Notes: generated by a model from the sequence alone, not told the origin. 64,000 bases of DNA from Atopobiaceae bacterium (GCA_017510785.1 JAFWMH010000061.1:1-64000); one strand, 5' to 3'. Shown: positions 47,202 to 56,039, counted from the stretch's first letter. Translations and numbers: made by a program.

Positions 47202-49124
47202 CTACTCCGCTTCGATTTGGTTGCCGGTGTAAAGCTCGAAGTACTTGCCACGGGCGGCGATGAGCTCGTCGTGCGTACCGCGCTCGATGATGCGTCCTTG
47301 CTCCATAACCATAATGCAATCGGAGTCGCGTACCGTGGAAAGACGGTGCGCGATTACGAACGTGGTGCGGTCGCGCATGAGGGCGTCCATGCCCGCCTGC
47401 ACGAGCTGCTCGGTGTGGGTGTCGATGGAACTCGTGGCCTCGTCGAGGATAAGCGCTGGCGGGTCGGCAACGGCGGCGCGCGCAATCGTGAGCAGCTGTC
47501 GCTGACCAGCCGAGAGGTTCCCTCCGTCGCCCGTAATCTGCGTGTTGTAGCCATCGGGCAAACGGCGGATGAAGTCGTCGGCACTCACGAGCTTGGCGGC
47601 CTCGATGCACTCCTCGTCAGTCGCATCAAGCCGACCATAACGAATGTTCTCCATCACGCTGCCGGTAAACAAATGCGGATCCTGCAGAACCATGCCCAGC
47701 GAACGACGCAGTTCGGGCTTTCGAATCTTCGTGATGTTAATGCCATCGTAGCGAATCTTGCCGTCGTCTATGTCGTAAAAGCGATTTATGAGGTTCGTGA
47801 TAGTCGTCTTGCCGGCGCCAGTCGCACCAACGAACGCAATCTTTTGTCCGGGCAACGCGAAGAGCCGGATGTCGTGCAGAATTTGCTTTTCGGGCACGTA
47901 GCCAAAGTCGACGCCGTCCATCACGAGCTCGCCCATAAGCGGCATGTACGTAACGGTGCCCTCGGCCTCGTGCGGATGCTTCCACGCCCAACGACCGGTA
48001 CGCGAATCGCTCTCCACCAACTTGCCATTCTCCTCGCGCACGTTAACGAGCTCCACGTAGCCCTCGTCGGACTCAGGTTGCTCGGCAAGCAGCGCAAGGA
48101 CTCGTCCCGCGCCGGCACTCGCCTGTGTAATGGCGCTGAGCTGCTGCGAGATTTGCGTGATGGGCTGCGTAAACGACCGGTTGAGCGAGAGGAAGCTCAC
48201 GAGCGTGCCGAGCGAAACGAGGCCCATCCCTACCGCAATCCACGAACCCACGATGGCGCAAAGCACATAGCTCACGTTGCCGAGGCTCATCACGATGGGC
48301 ATCAATACGCTGGAAAGGCGGTTCGCGCTCGTCGCAGAGTCGCGCAGCTCATGGTTGAGCGCTTCGAAGTCGTCAATGGAGCGTTCCTCATGGCAAAACA
48401 CCTTAACGACCTTCTCGCCCGATATTGTCTCCTCAATAAAACCGTTCACCTTGCCAAGGTTTTGCTGCTGGTCCGAGAAGTGCTTGGCGGCCGACGTTCC
48501 GATGCGCCCTGTCACCATCATCATAAGCGCAACCATCACGAGCGTAAGAGCCGTCAAAGGCAGCGAGAGGACGCACATACTAATGAGCGTCATCACGAGG
48601 GTGACGCCGGAATTCACAAACTGGGGAATGGTTTGGCTGATGAGCTGGCGCAGCGTGTCGATGTCGTTGGTGTAAATGGACATGATGTCGCCATGGCTGT
48701 GCGTATCGAAATACTTGATGGGCAGCGACTCCATGTGCTCGAACACCTCGACGCGCAGGGTGCGCAGCGTGCCCTGGCTGATGGTTACCATCAAGCGGTT
48801 GTACAGGTATGCGGCCCCCACGCCCACGGCGGCCACGACGCCAAGCCGCCCGATGGCAAGCGCGAGGGGACGGTAGTCGAGCGTAGTGGCGCCCGCGTCG
48901 CGCTGAGCGAGCATGGGGGTAATGTACTCGTCGATGAGCGACTGCATGAAGAGCGTGGATTGCAGCATGGCCCACGCACTCACGAGAATGCCCACGATCA
49001 CCAAACAAAAGAGGCCCTTGTAGTGGTCCCACATCACACGGAAAATGGCACCCACGTTAACAAGGCTCTCCTTCGAGAACTTCGCGCCCGGCTGGCGAGA
49101 TCCACGCGATTCTGGTCCTGGCAT
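47202..49124 (-). CDS. ABC exporter subunit with canonical ATP site
   Basis: The 640-residue half-transporter has six membrane helices (residues about 30-340) and a C-terminal ATPase. Walker A is VGATGAGKTTITNL, the signature is GNLSAGQRQLLTIARA, and Walker B is ALILDEATSSID, with the catalytic Glu present; the H-loop is FVIAHRLSTV. An insertion of about 50 residues between the membrane and ATPase parts (ENGKLVESDSRTGRWAWKHP) is unusual. It begins one base after the stop of the partner gene at 49126-51048, and the two probably form a heterodimeric exporter of drugs, lipids or peptides (LmrCD/BmrCD type). GGGGAGAG precedes the ATG. Confidence 0.93.
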   Translation of the reverse strand: MPGPESRGSRQPGAKFSKESLVNVGAIFRVMWDHYKGLFCLVIVGILVSAWAMLQSTLFMQSLIDEYITPMLAQRDAGATTLDYRPLALAIGRLGVVAAVGVGAAYLYNRLMVTISQGTLRTLRVEVFEHMESLPIKYFDTHSHGDIMSIYTNDIDTLRQLISQTIPQFVNSGVTLVMTLISMCVLSLPLTALTLVMVALMMMVTGRIGTSAAKHFSDQQQNLGKVNGFIEETISGEKVVKVFCHEERSIDDFEALNHELRDSATSANRLSSVLMPIVMSLGNVSYVLCAIVGSWIAVGMGLVSLGTLVSFLSLNRSFTQPITQISQQLSAITQASAGAGRVLALLAEQPESDEGYVELVNVREENGKLVESDSRTGRWAWKHPHEAEGTVTYMPLMGELVMDGVDFGYVPEKQILHDIRLFALPGQKIAFVGATGAGKTTITNLINRFYDIDDGKIRYDGINITKIRKPELRRSLGMVLQDPHLFTGSVMENIRYGRLDATDEECIEAAKLVSADDFIRRLPDGYNTQITGDGGNLSAGQRQLLTIARAAVADPPALILDEATSSIDTHTEQLVQAGMDALMRDRTTFVIAHRLSTVRDSDCIMVMEQGRIIERGTHDELIAARGKYFELYTGNQIEAE

Positions 49125-49125
49125 G

Positions 49126-51048
49126 CTACTCTCCCCTCTCCTGGCTGCGATAATCGCTTACGGCTGCGTCCTGCGCAGCAGCGTCCGCCACGGCCGCGTC
49201 CGCCGCAGCAGCGCCCGCCACGGCAACGCCCGCCGCAGCGAGCTCGGACGCGAAGGCAGGGTCGTACCTCTGCGAGAGAGGGTCGACCGCCCCGCCCTCA
49301 AGCGGGTCGAAGTCGGCCTCGGAGCCGGCCTTGTTTTGTGCCTCGTACACGTCGCGGTAGATGTCGCATGTCTCGAGCAACTCCGCCTCGGTGCCGAATG
49401 CCGCAACACGTCCGGCATCGAGCACCAGAATGCGGTCGCACGCGCCGAAGCTGCTCACGCGCTGACTAATGATAAGCTTCGTCGTAGAGGGAATTTGCTC
49501 GGCAAAGGCGCGCTGAATGCTCGCGTCGGTCGCTGTATCCACGGCGCTCGTCGAGTCGTCGAGGATGAGCACGCGCGGCCGCTTGAGCAGCGCGCGGGCA
49601 ATGCACAAGCGCTGCCTCTGACCACCACTCACGTTGGTGCCGCCCTGCTCGATTTGCGTGTCGTAGCCATCGGGCATGCGATCGATGAACTCGTCGGCGC
49701 AGGCCGCCTGACACGCCGCAATGCACTCCTCGCGCGTGGCGTGCTCGTTTCCCCAACGAAGGTTGTCCAAAATCGTGCCGGAGAACAGCGTGTTTTGCTG
49801 CAGCACCACAGCCACCGCATCGCGCAGCACCTCGGTATCGTAGGCGCGCACGTCGTTGCCGCCCACCTCCACCTTGCCCGCGCTCACGTCGTACAGGCGG
49901 CTGATGAGCGCCACGAAAGTCGACTTGCCAGAGCCAGTCGGCCCCAACACGCCCACCGTCTCGCCGCTCTCGATGTGAAGGCTAAGGGAGTCGAGCGTGG
50001 ATTCGCCCGTACCCGTTCGGTAGCTAAAGCTCGCGTTCTCGAAGTCGATGGAACCGTTCGGAACCTCCATAATGGCGTTTTCGGGACTCACGATGTCGGG
50101 CTCTTCCTCGAGCACCTCCACAATGCGGTTGGCACTCGCCGCGCTAATGGTGAGCATCACGAAGACCATGGTGAGCATCATGAGCGACATAAGAATATTC
50201 ATAATGTAGCCAAAAAGGCTCGTGAGTTCGCCCGTGGTGAGGTTGCCGTTCATAATGGCATGTGTGCCAAACCAGCTCAGCGCAATAATGCATCCGTAAA
50301 TGGCGCACATCATGACGGGGTTGTTCCACGCGAGCATCGACTCCGCGGCAACGAACAAGTCGTGCAGCTCACCAGCCGCGTTGGCGAATTTCTTGTTCTC
50401 GAAGCGCTCGCGCACGAACGCCTTCACCACGCGAATGGCATTCACGTTTTCCTGCACGCTGGCGTTGAGGTCGTCGTAACGCTCGAACACCTTGCCAAAC
50501 ATGGGAAGCGTGTGGAACATAATGCCAAAGAGCGCCGCACCCAAAAGCACCATGGCCACCACGAAGACGAGCGACATCGACGGGCTAAGGAACACGCACA
50601 TCGCCATGGAGACTATAAGCGTAATGGGCGCTCGCGTGGCAATGATAAGACCCATTTGGAAGGCGTTTTGCACGTTGGTGACGTCCGTCGTCATGCGTGT
50701 AACGAGACCCGCCGTGCTGAATTTGTCTATGTTCGAAAACGAGAAGGTTTGCACCTTTTTGAACTCCGCATCGCGCAGGTTAGTGGCAAGTCCCACGGCC
50801 GCCTCGCTGCCGAACACGCCCGAAAGCGCGCCCACGACGAGCGCGACCGCCGCGCACACAAGCATAACGATGCCCCACAGCACGACCTGCCCCATGTCGC
50901 CCGCACTAATGCCCCGATCGATGAGAATGCCCATCACAAACGGAATGGCGACCTCAAGCGCGACGCTCGCCAGCGTGAACAGCGGGGCGAGCAGCGTTTG
51001 TTTTCGATACTCGCCTAGCTGAGAGAATATTTTTCCAATCGTATCCAT
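49126..51048 (-). CDS. ABC exporter subunit with degenerate ATP site
   Basis: The 640-residue half-transporter has six membrane helices and an ATPase domain with Walker A GPTGSGKSTFVAL and signature TNVSGGQRQRLCIARALL. Walker B reads VLILDDSTSAVD, with Asp in place of the catalytic Glu, the usual sign of the degenerate site in heterodimeric exporters. The H-loop His is replaced too (KLIISQRVSSF). The last 55 residues are an Ala-rich tail (AVAGAAAADAAVADAAAQ). The start at 51048 has GGAGAGGG upstream; the frame is open further upstream, but without a site. It is the first gene of the pair with 47202-49124. Confidence 0.93.
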   Translation of the reverse strand: MDTIGKIFSQLGEYRKQTLLAPLFTLASVALEVAIPFVMGILIDRGISAGDMGQVVLWGIVMLVCAAVALVVGALSGVFGSEAAVGLATNLRDAEFKKVQTFSFSNIDKFSTAGLVTRMTTDVTNVQNAFQMGLIIATRAPITLIVSMAMCVFLSPSMSLVFVVAMVLLGAALFGIMFHTLPMFGKVFERYDDLNASVQENVNAIRVVKAFVRERFENKKFANAAGELHDLFVAAESMLAWNNPVMMCAIYGCIIALSWFGTHAIMNGNLTTGELTSLFGYIMNILMSLMMLTMVFVMLTISAASANRIVEVLEEEPDIVSPENAIMEVPNGSIDFENASFSYRTGTGESTLDSLSLHIESGETVGVLGPTGSGKSTFVALISRLYDVSAGKVEVGGNDVRAYDTEVLRDAVAVVLQQNTLFSGTILDNLRWGNEHATREECIAACQAACADEFIDRMPDGYDTQIEQGGTNVSGGQRQRLCIARALLKRPRVLILDDSTSAVDTATDASIQRAFAEQIPSTTKLIISQRVSSFGACDRILVLDAGRVAAFGTEAELLETCDIYRDVYEAQNKAGSEADFDPLEGGAVDPLSQRYDPAFASELAAAGVAVAGAAAADAAVADAAAQDAAVSDYRSQERGE

Positions 51049-51185
51049 CCCTCTCCTTTCGCGCGGCTTTTTCTTTCCTCCAGAATAACCCTTTTGTGGG
51101 ACACAAATCGAGATAAGATTCACGCCGAGGTGGTTTGCGTTACGCCGAGACTCCTCGACCGCAGTCGCGAAGCCGAATCCCGCCA

Positions 51186-51300
51186 AAAAAGCAAATGCTC
51201 ATCCGTGACCAGTGGCCCGGATGACGCCGTGCCCGAACGATTCTCGTTCCTGCGGAACTGTGCGCGGCTGCTCCTTCAGGCCACTTCCCGTCCCTGATTT
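51186..51300 (+). repeat. R3 palindromic element, copy 4
   Basis: The inner part is well kept (AGTGGCCCGGATGACGCCGT, TCGTTCCTGCGGAACTG, CTTCAGGCCACTT) but the TAAAGAA ends are degraded. It lies in the 373-bp gap between the divergent ABC and lipoprotein genes. Confidence 0.8.
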
Positions 51301-51366
51301 CGTCCCGATTTGGCAAGGCATTTTTGACAAGGGCGTGAATAACTCGCGCCAGGCGCCGCACAACGG

Positions 51367-51372
51367 TATAAT
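51367..51372 (+). promoter_or_regulatory. perfect -10 hexamer before the lipoprotein gene
   Basis: TATAAT lies 50 bp before the start codon. I see no good -35 at 16-18 bp; the only TTGACA (51324-51329) is too far away. Confidence 0.45.
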
Positions 51373-51421
51373 CCCAATACCAATGCACGCCAAACGCGAC
51401 AAGAACAAGGAGAAACACGCC

Positions 51422-52093
51422 ATGAAAACCAAGTTTGCCGCCCCGCTCGTAGCGGGTGTCCTCACGCTTTCCATCGGCCTTGCTGGCTGTGGTGGCAACG
51501 CAAGCACCGACTCCGCGGCATCCTCAGACGCCGCCTCCGCCACCGAGACTGCCGCTCCCGCCGAGTCCACCGCTTCCACTACCGCTCCCGTAACTCCGGC
51601 TGCGGTGCAAGTTGCATTTTGGCAGGGCGACCTCAGCTCGGGCAAAACTCTCGTTTGGAAAGATGACGCCCCTGCAAAGACGGCAATTATCTACCTCTTC
51701 GATAATCAGACCCCAGACATAGCGCCCCTCAAGGTTGAAGGCCCGGTTGCCGATTCCGCCGACGCAACCGAGGTCACCGTTACCGATGCCGCGTCTGGTC
51801 AAACGTTCAGCTTCAAGATTACGGCCATCAACGAGGCCAACAAGGAAATCGACGCCGGCGAGCATGGCACCGGAGCCCTCATGCCCATTGACGAGACGCA
51901 GTTCAACGCCACCGTCCAAGCCTTCGCCGATCAAAACGCCGACAACGGCGAGGAAGTGTTCGTCGAGGAGTACGAGGTCGAGCCCGAGCCCGAAGCCGAA
52001 GCAGAGCCGGTTTACGAAGAAGAGGGTGACGCCGAGGGCGAGGGCGAAGAGGTCGTCGTGTACGAAGAAGAGGGCGGCGAGGACGTAGAGTAA
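51422..52093 (+). CDS. lipoprotein with acidic C-terminus, function unknown
   Basis: The 223-residue protein has a lipoprotein signal (AGVLTLSIGLAGC, lipid-modified C23). A Ser/Ala/Thr/Pro linker follows to about residue 60. Residues 60-175 form a folded domain (QVAFWQGDLSSGKTLVWKDDAPAKT) with alternating strands and no motif I recognise. The last 45 residues are strongly acidic, rich in EPEPEAE and YEEEG, and could bind cations or a basic partner. It would be exposed on the outer face of the membrane. AAGGAG at 51404-51409 supports the start. Confidence 0.8.
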   Translation: MKTKFAAPLVAGVLTLSIGLAGCGGNASTDSAASSDAASATETAAPAESTASTTAPVTPAAVQVAFWQGDLSSGKTLVWKDDAPAKTAIIYLFDNQTPDIAPLKVEGPVADSADATEVTVTDAASGQTFSFKITAINEANKEIDAGEHGTGALMPIDETQFNATVQAFADQNADNGEEVFVEEYEVEPEPEAEAEPVYEEEGDAEGEGEEVVVYEEEGGEDVE

Positions 52094-52263
52094 CCCATTT
52101 CGTTCGGCTGTTTTTTGGAATTGTGCGCTTGCCCGACTGCGGGCGGGCGCATATTTTGTTCGCGGGCCGCTACGGAGTTCGAGCCCATGCGAAAGAACGG
52201 ATGGGTGCGCCTTTCGTGTGGCGCGCCTTTCGTGTGGCGGGGCCTTTCATGCGGACCCATTAA

Positions 52264-52305
52264 GCCCCCTTCCTGCGCGCGAGTCGCTTCGCGCAAGAAG
52301 GGGGC
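52264..52305. terminator. hairpin terminator after cysK
   Basis: GCCCCCTTC (52264-52272) pairs with GAAGGGGGC (52297-52305), with an inner TGCGCG...CGCGCA stem. It lies 32 bp beyond the cysK stop and between convergent genes. Confidence 0.75.
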
Positions 52306-52336
52306 ATCCCATCCCGACCTGCAGAGCTCTTCTCTG

Positions 52337-53248
52337 CTACAGGTCCATCGAGAGGTACCGCTCGCCCGTGTCGGGCAGCACGGCAACAATCGTCTTGCCA
52401 GCGAACTCGTCGCGCGAGGCCACCTGCACCGCAGCGGCAATGGCAGCGCCCGAGGAAATGCCCACGAGCAGACCGGCCTTGCGCGCCAAGAGCTTCTTGG
52501 TGGCGATGGCATCGTCGGAGGCAATGGGCACGACCTCGTCAACCACGTCGGCGTCGAACGTATCTGGCACAAAGCCCGCACCGATGCCCTGAATGCGATG
52601 CGCGCCGGCGGGCTTCCCGGCAAGCACCTGGGACTCGGCCGGCTCGACGGCAATTGCCTTCACCGACGTGTTTTTATCTTTGAGGAAGCGCCCGGTGCCC
52701 GAAATGGTGCCGCCCGTTCCCACGCCCGCAACGACCGCGGCAACCTCGCCCTCAGTGTCGCGCCAAATCTCGGGCCCAGTCGTCTCGTAGTGCGCCTGCG
52801 GATTCGCAGGATTCACGAACTGCCCGGCAATGATGGCGCCCGGCGTCTCCAACAACAGCTCATCGGCACGCGCGACCGCCCCCTTCATGCCCTGCGAACC
52901 CGGCGTGAGCACGATTTCGGCTCCGTAGGACGCCGCGAGCTTGCGCCGCTCGATGGACATCGTTTCGGGCATAACGAGAATCATGCGGTATCCACGCGCC
53001 GCCGCGAGCATCGCAAGGCCAACGCCCGTATTGCCACTCGTCGGCTCAATAATGGTGCCGCCGGGCTTGAGCGATCCGTCGCGCTCGGCCGCCTCGATCA
53101 TCGCCTTCGCGATGCGGTCCTTTACCGAGCCGCCGGGATTCGTCGCCTCGTACTTTCCCAAAATGCGCGCCTTGCCATCCACCAAAAACGAAAGGTCCAC
53201 GAGCGGGGTACCCCCCACCAAGCTATCGATGTGATTAGCCGCGTTCAT
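52337..53248 (-). CDS. cysK: cysteine synthase A (O-acetylserine sulfhydrylase)
   Basis: The 303-residue PLP enzyme makes cysteine from O-acetylserine and sulfide. The PLP lysine lies in NPGGSVKDRIAKAM near residue 40, the substrate loop is EPTSGNTGVGLAML, and the PLP phosphate loop is VGTGGTISGTGRFLK. The Ser/Gly-rich C-terminal loop LLVGISSGAA is also typical. Two in-frame ATGs lie at 53254 and 53248; AGAGGAG abuts the first, so the second is the better start. A perfect 8-bp inverted repeat lies 52 bp upstream and may be the operator of a cysteine-responsive repressor. Confidence 0.96.
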   Translation of the reverse strand: MNAANHIDSLVGGTPLVDLSFLVDGKARILGKYEATNPGGSVKDRIAKAMIEAAERDGSLKPGGTIIEPTSGNTGVGLAMLAAARGYRMILVMPETMSIERRKLAASYGAEIVLTPGSQGMKGAVARADELLLETPGAIIAGQFVNPANPQAHYETTGPEIWRDTEGEVAAVVAGVGTGGTISGTGRFLKDKNTSVKAIAVEPAESQVLAGKPAGAHRIQGIGAGFVPDTFDADVVDEVVPIASDDAIATKKLLARKAGLLVGISSGAAIAAAVQVASRDEFAGKTIVAVLPDTGERYLSMDL

Positions 53249-53299
53249 TTGCATCTCCTCTCATTGATTGCACCTGACGAATGGTAGGATGCCACGTTT

Positions 53300-53322
53300 A
53301 TTCCTACCAATCAAGTAGGAAT
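53300..53322. promoter_or_regulatory. palindromic operator upstream of cysK
   Basis: ATTCCTAC-N7-GTAGGAAT is a perfect inverted repeat, extended by one more imperfect pair on each side. A further half site, GGTAGGAT, lies at about 53284-53291. The site sits between divergent cysK and the UPF0371 gene. Rrf2/CymR-type cysteine regulators bind palindromes of this kind; the link is inference. Confidence 0.55.
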
Positions 53323-53433
53323 TATCGATACCTCGTTATCGGTTTGGCAATTGCAACCCCCTTTCGGATGTGAAACATGTGCGGAAAGCCGCATTTTGTG
53401 CGAGACTTAACACAAACAACGTCGGGAGGTTAT

Positions 53434-54915
53434 ATGCGCATCGGCTTTGACAACGACAAGTACATCTCCATGCAGGCGGAGCGCATCAGGCGCCGAATCG
53501 GACAGTTCGGTGGCAAGCTCTACCTTGAGTTCGGCGGCAAGCTGTTCGACGACTATCACGCCAGCCGCGTGCTGCCCGGCTTCGAACCCGATTCCAAGGC
53601 GAGGATGCTCGCCGAGCTCGCCGACGACGCGGAGGTGCTCGTCGCGATTAACGCGGCCGACATCGAGTTGAACAAGCGCCGCAGCGACCTCGGCATTGGC
53701 TACGCAGAGGACGTGCTGCGCCTTATGGACATGTTCCGCGGCATGGGATTGCTCGCCAACAAGGTGGTAATTACGCGCTACACGGGACAACCCCACGCCG
53801 AGGCGTATCAGCGCAGGCTCGAATCGATGGGCGTGGAATGCTATCGCCATTATCCCATCGACGGATATCCCTCCAACACGCGCCTCATTGTAAGCGAGGA
53901 TGGATTCGGGAAAAACGACTTCGCCATAACGACCCGTCCGCTCGTGGTGGTAACGGCACCTGGCCCCGGTTCGGGCAAGCTTGCCACGTGCCTTAGCCAG
54001 CTGTATCACGAACACAAGCGGGGCGTCGAGGCGGGCTACGCCAAGTTCGAGACGTTCCCCGTGTGGAACCTTCCGCTCACGCACCCGGTGAACATTGCCT
54101 ACGAGGCGGCGACGGCCGACCTCGACGACCGCAACATCATCGATCCGTTCCACCTCGAGGCCTACGGCGAGGTGTGCGTGAACTACAATCGCGACGTCGA
54201 GACATTCCCCGTGGTTCGCGAGCTATTAGAGAAAATCCAAGGCGAAAGCCCGTACCAGTCCCCCACCGACATGGGCGTTAACATGGTGGGCAACTGCATC
54301 TCGGACGACCGCGTTTGCCAGGAGGCTGCCACGAGCGAAATCGTGCGGCGGCACTTTTGGACGGCGGTCCAGCTCGAGCGCACCGGCGTTGGCGGTGCGG
54401 CACTTGCAAAAATCGACCTGCTCATGGGCAAGGCCGGCGTGAGCGAGGACTTCTCGCCCGCTCGCGCGGCGGCACTCGCCAAGGAAGAGGAGACGGGCGC
54501 ACCTGCCGCAGCCATGGTGTTGCCCGACGGCTCCATCGCGACCGGCAAAACGAGCGACCTGCTTGGCGCCGCCTCATCGCTTTTGCTCAACGCGCTCAAG
54601 CAGGTGGCGGGCATCGATCGCGAAACGTACATCGTGAGCGACGAGGCGCTCGAGCCCATTTGCAGGCTCAAAACCGAGCACTTGCGCAGCAAGAACCCGC
54701 GGTTGCATTCCGACGAGACTCTTATTGCCCTTTCCATTAGCTCGGCAAGCAACCCGAAGGCCGCTCGTGCAATCGAGGCCGCCAACGAGCTACGCGGCTG
54801 CGACGCATACTTCAGCGTGATCCTTTCGCCCACTGACGAGAAGCTCTACATGAGCCTCGGCATCAACGTGTGTTGCGAGCCCAAGTACGAACGACACACG
54901 TATTATCACCGGTAA
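53434..54915 (+). CDS. UPF0371/DUF1846 protein
   Basis: The 493-residue cytosolic protein matches the UPF0371 (DUF1846) family over its full length, starting with RIGFDNDKYISMQAERIRRR. Family features include FGGKLFDDYHASRVLPGF near residue 30, TAPGPGSGKLATCLSQLYH near 175 (a loop rich in Gly, resembling a phosphate-binding loop) and TDMGVNMVGN near 280. Structures are known for the family but no reaction is established, as far as I recall. The start at 53434 has GGGAGG at 53422-53427. It is divergent from cysK and shares its regulatory gap, so coregulation by the palindrome is possible. Confidence 0.9.
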   Translation: MRIGFDNDKYISMQAERIRRRIGQFGGKLYLEFGGKLFDDYHASRVLPGFEPDSKARMLAELADDAEVLVAINAADIELNKRRSDLGIGYAEDVLRLMDMFRGMGLLANKVVITRYTGQPHAEAYQRRLESMGVECYRHYPIDGYPSNTRLIVSEDGFGKNDFAITTRPLVVVTAPGPGSGKLATCLSQLYHEHKRGVEAGYAKFETFPVWNLPLTHPVNIAYEAATADLDDRNIIDPFHLEAYGEVCVNYNRDVETFPVVRELLEKIQGESPYQSPTDMGVNMVGNCISDDRVCQEAATSEIVRRHFWTAVQLERTGVGGAALAKIDLLMGKAGVSEDFSPARAAALAKEEETGAPAAAMVLPDGSIATGKTSDLLGAASSLLLNALKQVAGIDRETYIVSDEALEPICRLKTEHLRSKNPRLHSDETLIALSISSASNPKAARAIEAANELRGCDAYFSVILSPTDEKLYMSLGINVCCEPKYERHTYYHR

Positions 54916-54997
54916 AAACGAGCTGGCCCCGGACGGCGCCAGCGCGGCGCAGTTCGGGGCCAGTGCGACGCTGTCCGGGGCCACAGGCCGCCCAATA

Positions 54998-55078
54998 GTG
55001 GGCACGTAGTTTCGACCATTTTGCAAAGCCCCAGTTAGCCGACGTTTCACCATAAATTCTGAAATGTCACGTGCCCAC
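54998..55078. repeat. R5 palindromic element, copy 1
   Basis: GTGGGCACGT at the left end is inverted as ACGTGCCCAC at the right end, 81 bp overall. The interior contains GACCATTTTGCAAAGCCCCA. It is homologous, in inverted orientation, to the next element. Confidence 0.85.
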
Positions 55079-55093
55079 TGTGTATTTTAGCCA

Positions 55094-55175
55094 GTGGGCA
55101 CGTGATGTTTCGATACTTATATTAAGGCAGCCACTAGCTGGGGTTATGCGTTTTCACTCATAACTACGTGCCCAC
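55094..55175. repeat. R5 palindromic element, copy 2
   Basis: The 82-bp unit has GTGGGCACGT and ACGTGCCCAC ends and a diverged interior (AGCTGGGGTTATGCG against AACTGGGGCTTTGC in the reverse complement of copy 1). The two copies are 15 bp apart in opposite orientation. Confidence 0.85.
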
Positions 55176-55188
55176 AATAATTTATGAA

Positions 55189-55226
55189 GCGGGGGCGGCG
55201 TCCCTTCTTGGATTCGCCACCCCCGC
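55189..55226 (-). terminator. GC-rich hairpin terminator
   Basis: GCGGGGGCGGCG and CGCCACCCCCGC form a 12-bp stem with one mismatch, 30 bp beyond the stop of the small minus-strand gene, followed on that strand by an AT-rich tract. Confidence 0.7.
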
Positions 55227-55255
55227 GCCAGAGGCATCATTGAGGACAATACTTC

Positions 55256-55414
55256 CTAAAACACGAGGTACTTTCCAAAAATGAGATACGCAATGATGCC
55301 CAACGCGACCACGATGCCACCAATAATGAGACCTACCACGAGCGAACTCCTGCGGCCTTCCTCGATTTCCTTTTCGGTTGGAAGCTGCGAGCTATATTCA
55401 GAGTCGTCGGCCAT
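55256..55414 (-). CDS. 52-residue single-helix membrane protein
   Basis: The protein has a polar acidic N-terminus (ADDSEYSSQLPTEKEIEEG) and one membrane helix (SLVVGLIIGGIVVALGIIAYLIF), ending in GKYLVF. AGGAGG lies 9 bases before the ATG at 55414, so translation is well supported. It follows the 100-residue gene with a 4-bp gap, so they form a small operon that ends at the hairpin at 55189-55226. Function is unknown. Confidence 0.75.
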   Translation of the reverse strand: MADDSEYSSQLPTEKEIEEGRRSSLVVGLIIGGIVVALGIIAYLIFGKYLVF

Positions 55415-55418
55415 AGCG

Positions 55419-55721
55419 CTAGGCCTCCTGCCTCGTGCCATGCACGTCGAACTTAAACTTCTTCGTACGGCAAACGCCTGTGAGCTCATCGCCCTCCACC
55501 GTGCCGCTCAGCACGAAATTCACGTTACCAAAGGGGAACGGCATGTGCACGCTTCCCTCAAACGTAACCTCTTCACCCTCGATGGCTCCCTCAAGACGCT
55601 TCGTCTTTCCCGCAATCGTAAGGTCGGCAATGCACGTATCGCCCTCCGTGGTGAGCACCAAACCACCACGTCTCTTTCCGAGCGGCGTTTTTGCCTCGAC
55701 CGTATATGTACCATCAATCAT
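55419..55721 (-). CDS. 100-residue beta-rich protein of the MIDGTY type
   Basis: The small cytosolic protein (IDGTYTVEAKTPLGKRRGG...) alternates polar and hydrophobic residues and has repeated Gly turns, as in a single-domain beta-barrel. Similar short domains starting MIDGTY and containing 'KTPxG' occur alone or fused to flavin reductases in Clostridia and Coriobacteria, by memory. AAGGAG precedes the ATG at 55721. It is cotranscribed with the membrane peptide gene 4 bp downstream. Function is unknown. Confidence 0.75.
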   Translation of the reverse strand: MIDGTYTVEAKTPLGKRRGGLVLTTEGDTCIADLTIAGKTKRLEGAIEGEEVTFEGSVHMPFPFGNVNFVLSGTVEGDELTGVCRTKKFKFDVHGTRQEA

Positions 55722-55914
55722 ACATGCGCTCCTTGGCGTCGGTTGCAGTTAAAGCTTGATTCTAGCACATTGCATACATGTAGCCCAAATTACAGTGTCC
55801 GTACACAGGACGTGCGACCGCAAGGCTGTGCTCGCGCACTTCGCCTTTCAAACTACGATGGAGCAAGCGCTCAACCGCGCAGCCGACCTGCGTAGCAACC
55901 AGTGAGTCTTGTTT

Positions 55915-55995
55915 GGCACCCATCCCCAACAATGGGTGCCGTTTGGGACTTTTCGGCCGGGCAATCGGGCCCCAAATGTCCCTTTTGGCACCCAG
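55915..55995. repeat. single R1-type hairpin unit
   Basis: GGCACCCAT...ATGGGTGCC (55915-55940) is followed by a unit pairing GGGTGCC...GGGAC with GTCCC...GGCACCC (to about 55995). It is the only copy seen away from the 11289-11822 array and lies upstream of the first kup gene. Confidence 0.75.
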
Positions 55996-56039
55996 CCTGG
56001 CTGATGGGTGGCATCCGTGCCGTTTCGCACACCAGCATC

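Noticed and set aside
54914-54985. Terminator in the GGCCCCGGAC-rich stretch after the UPF0371 gene
   Set aside because: Several GGGGCC blocks can pair, but there is no single stem with a T-tract, so it was not called.
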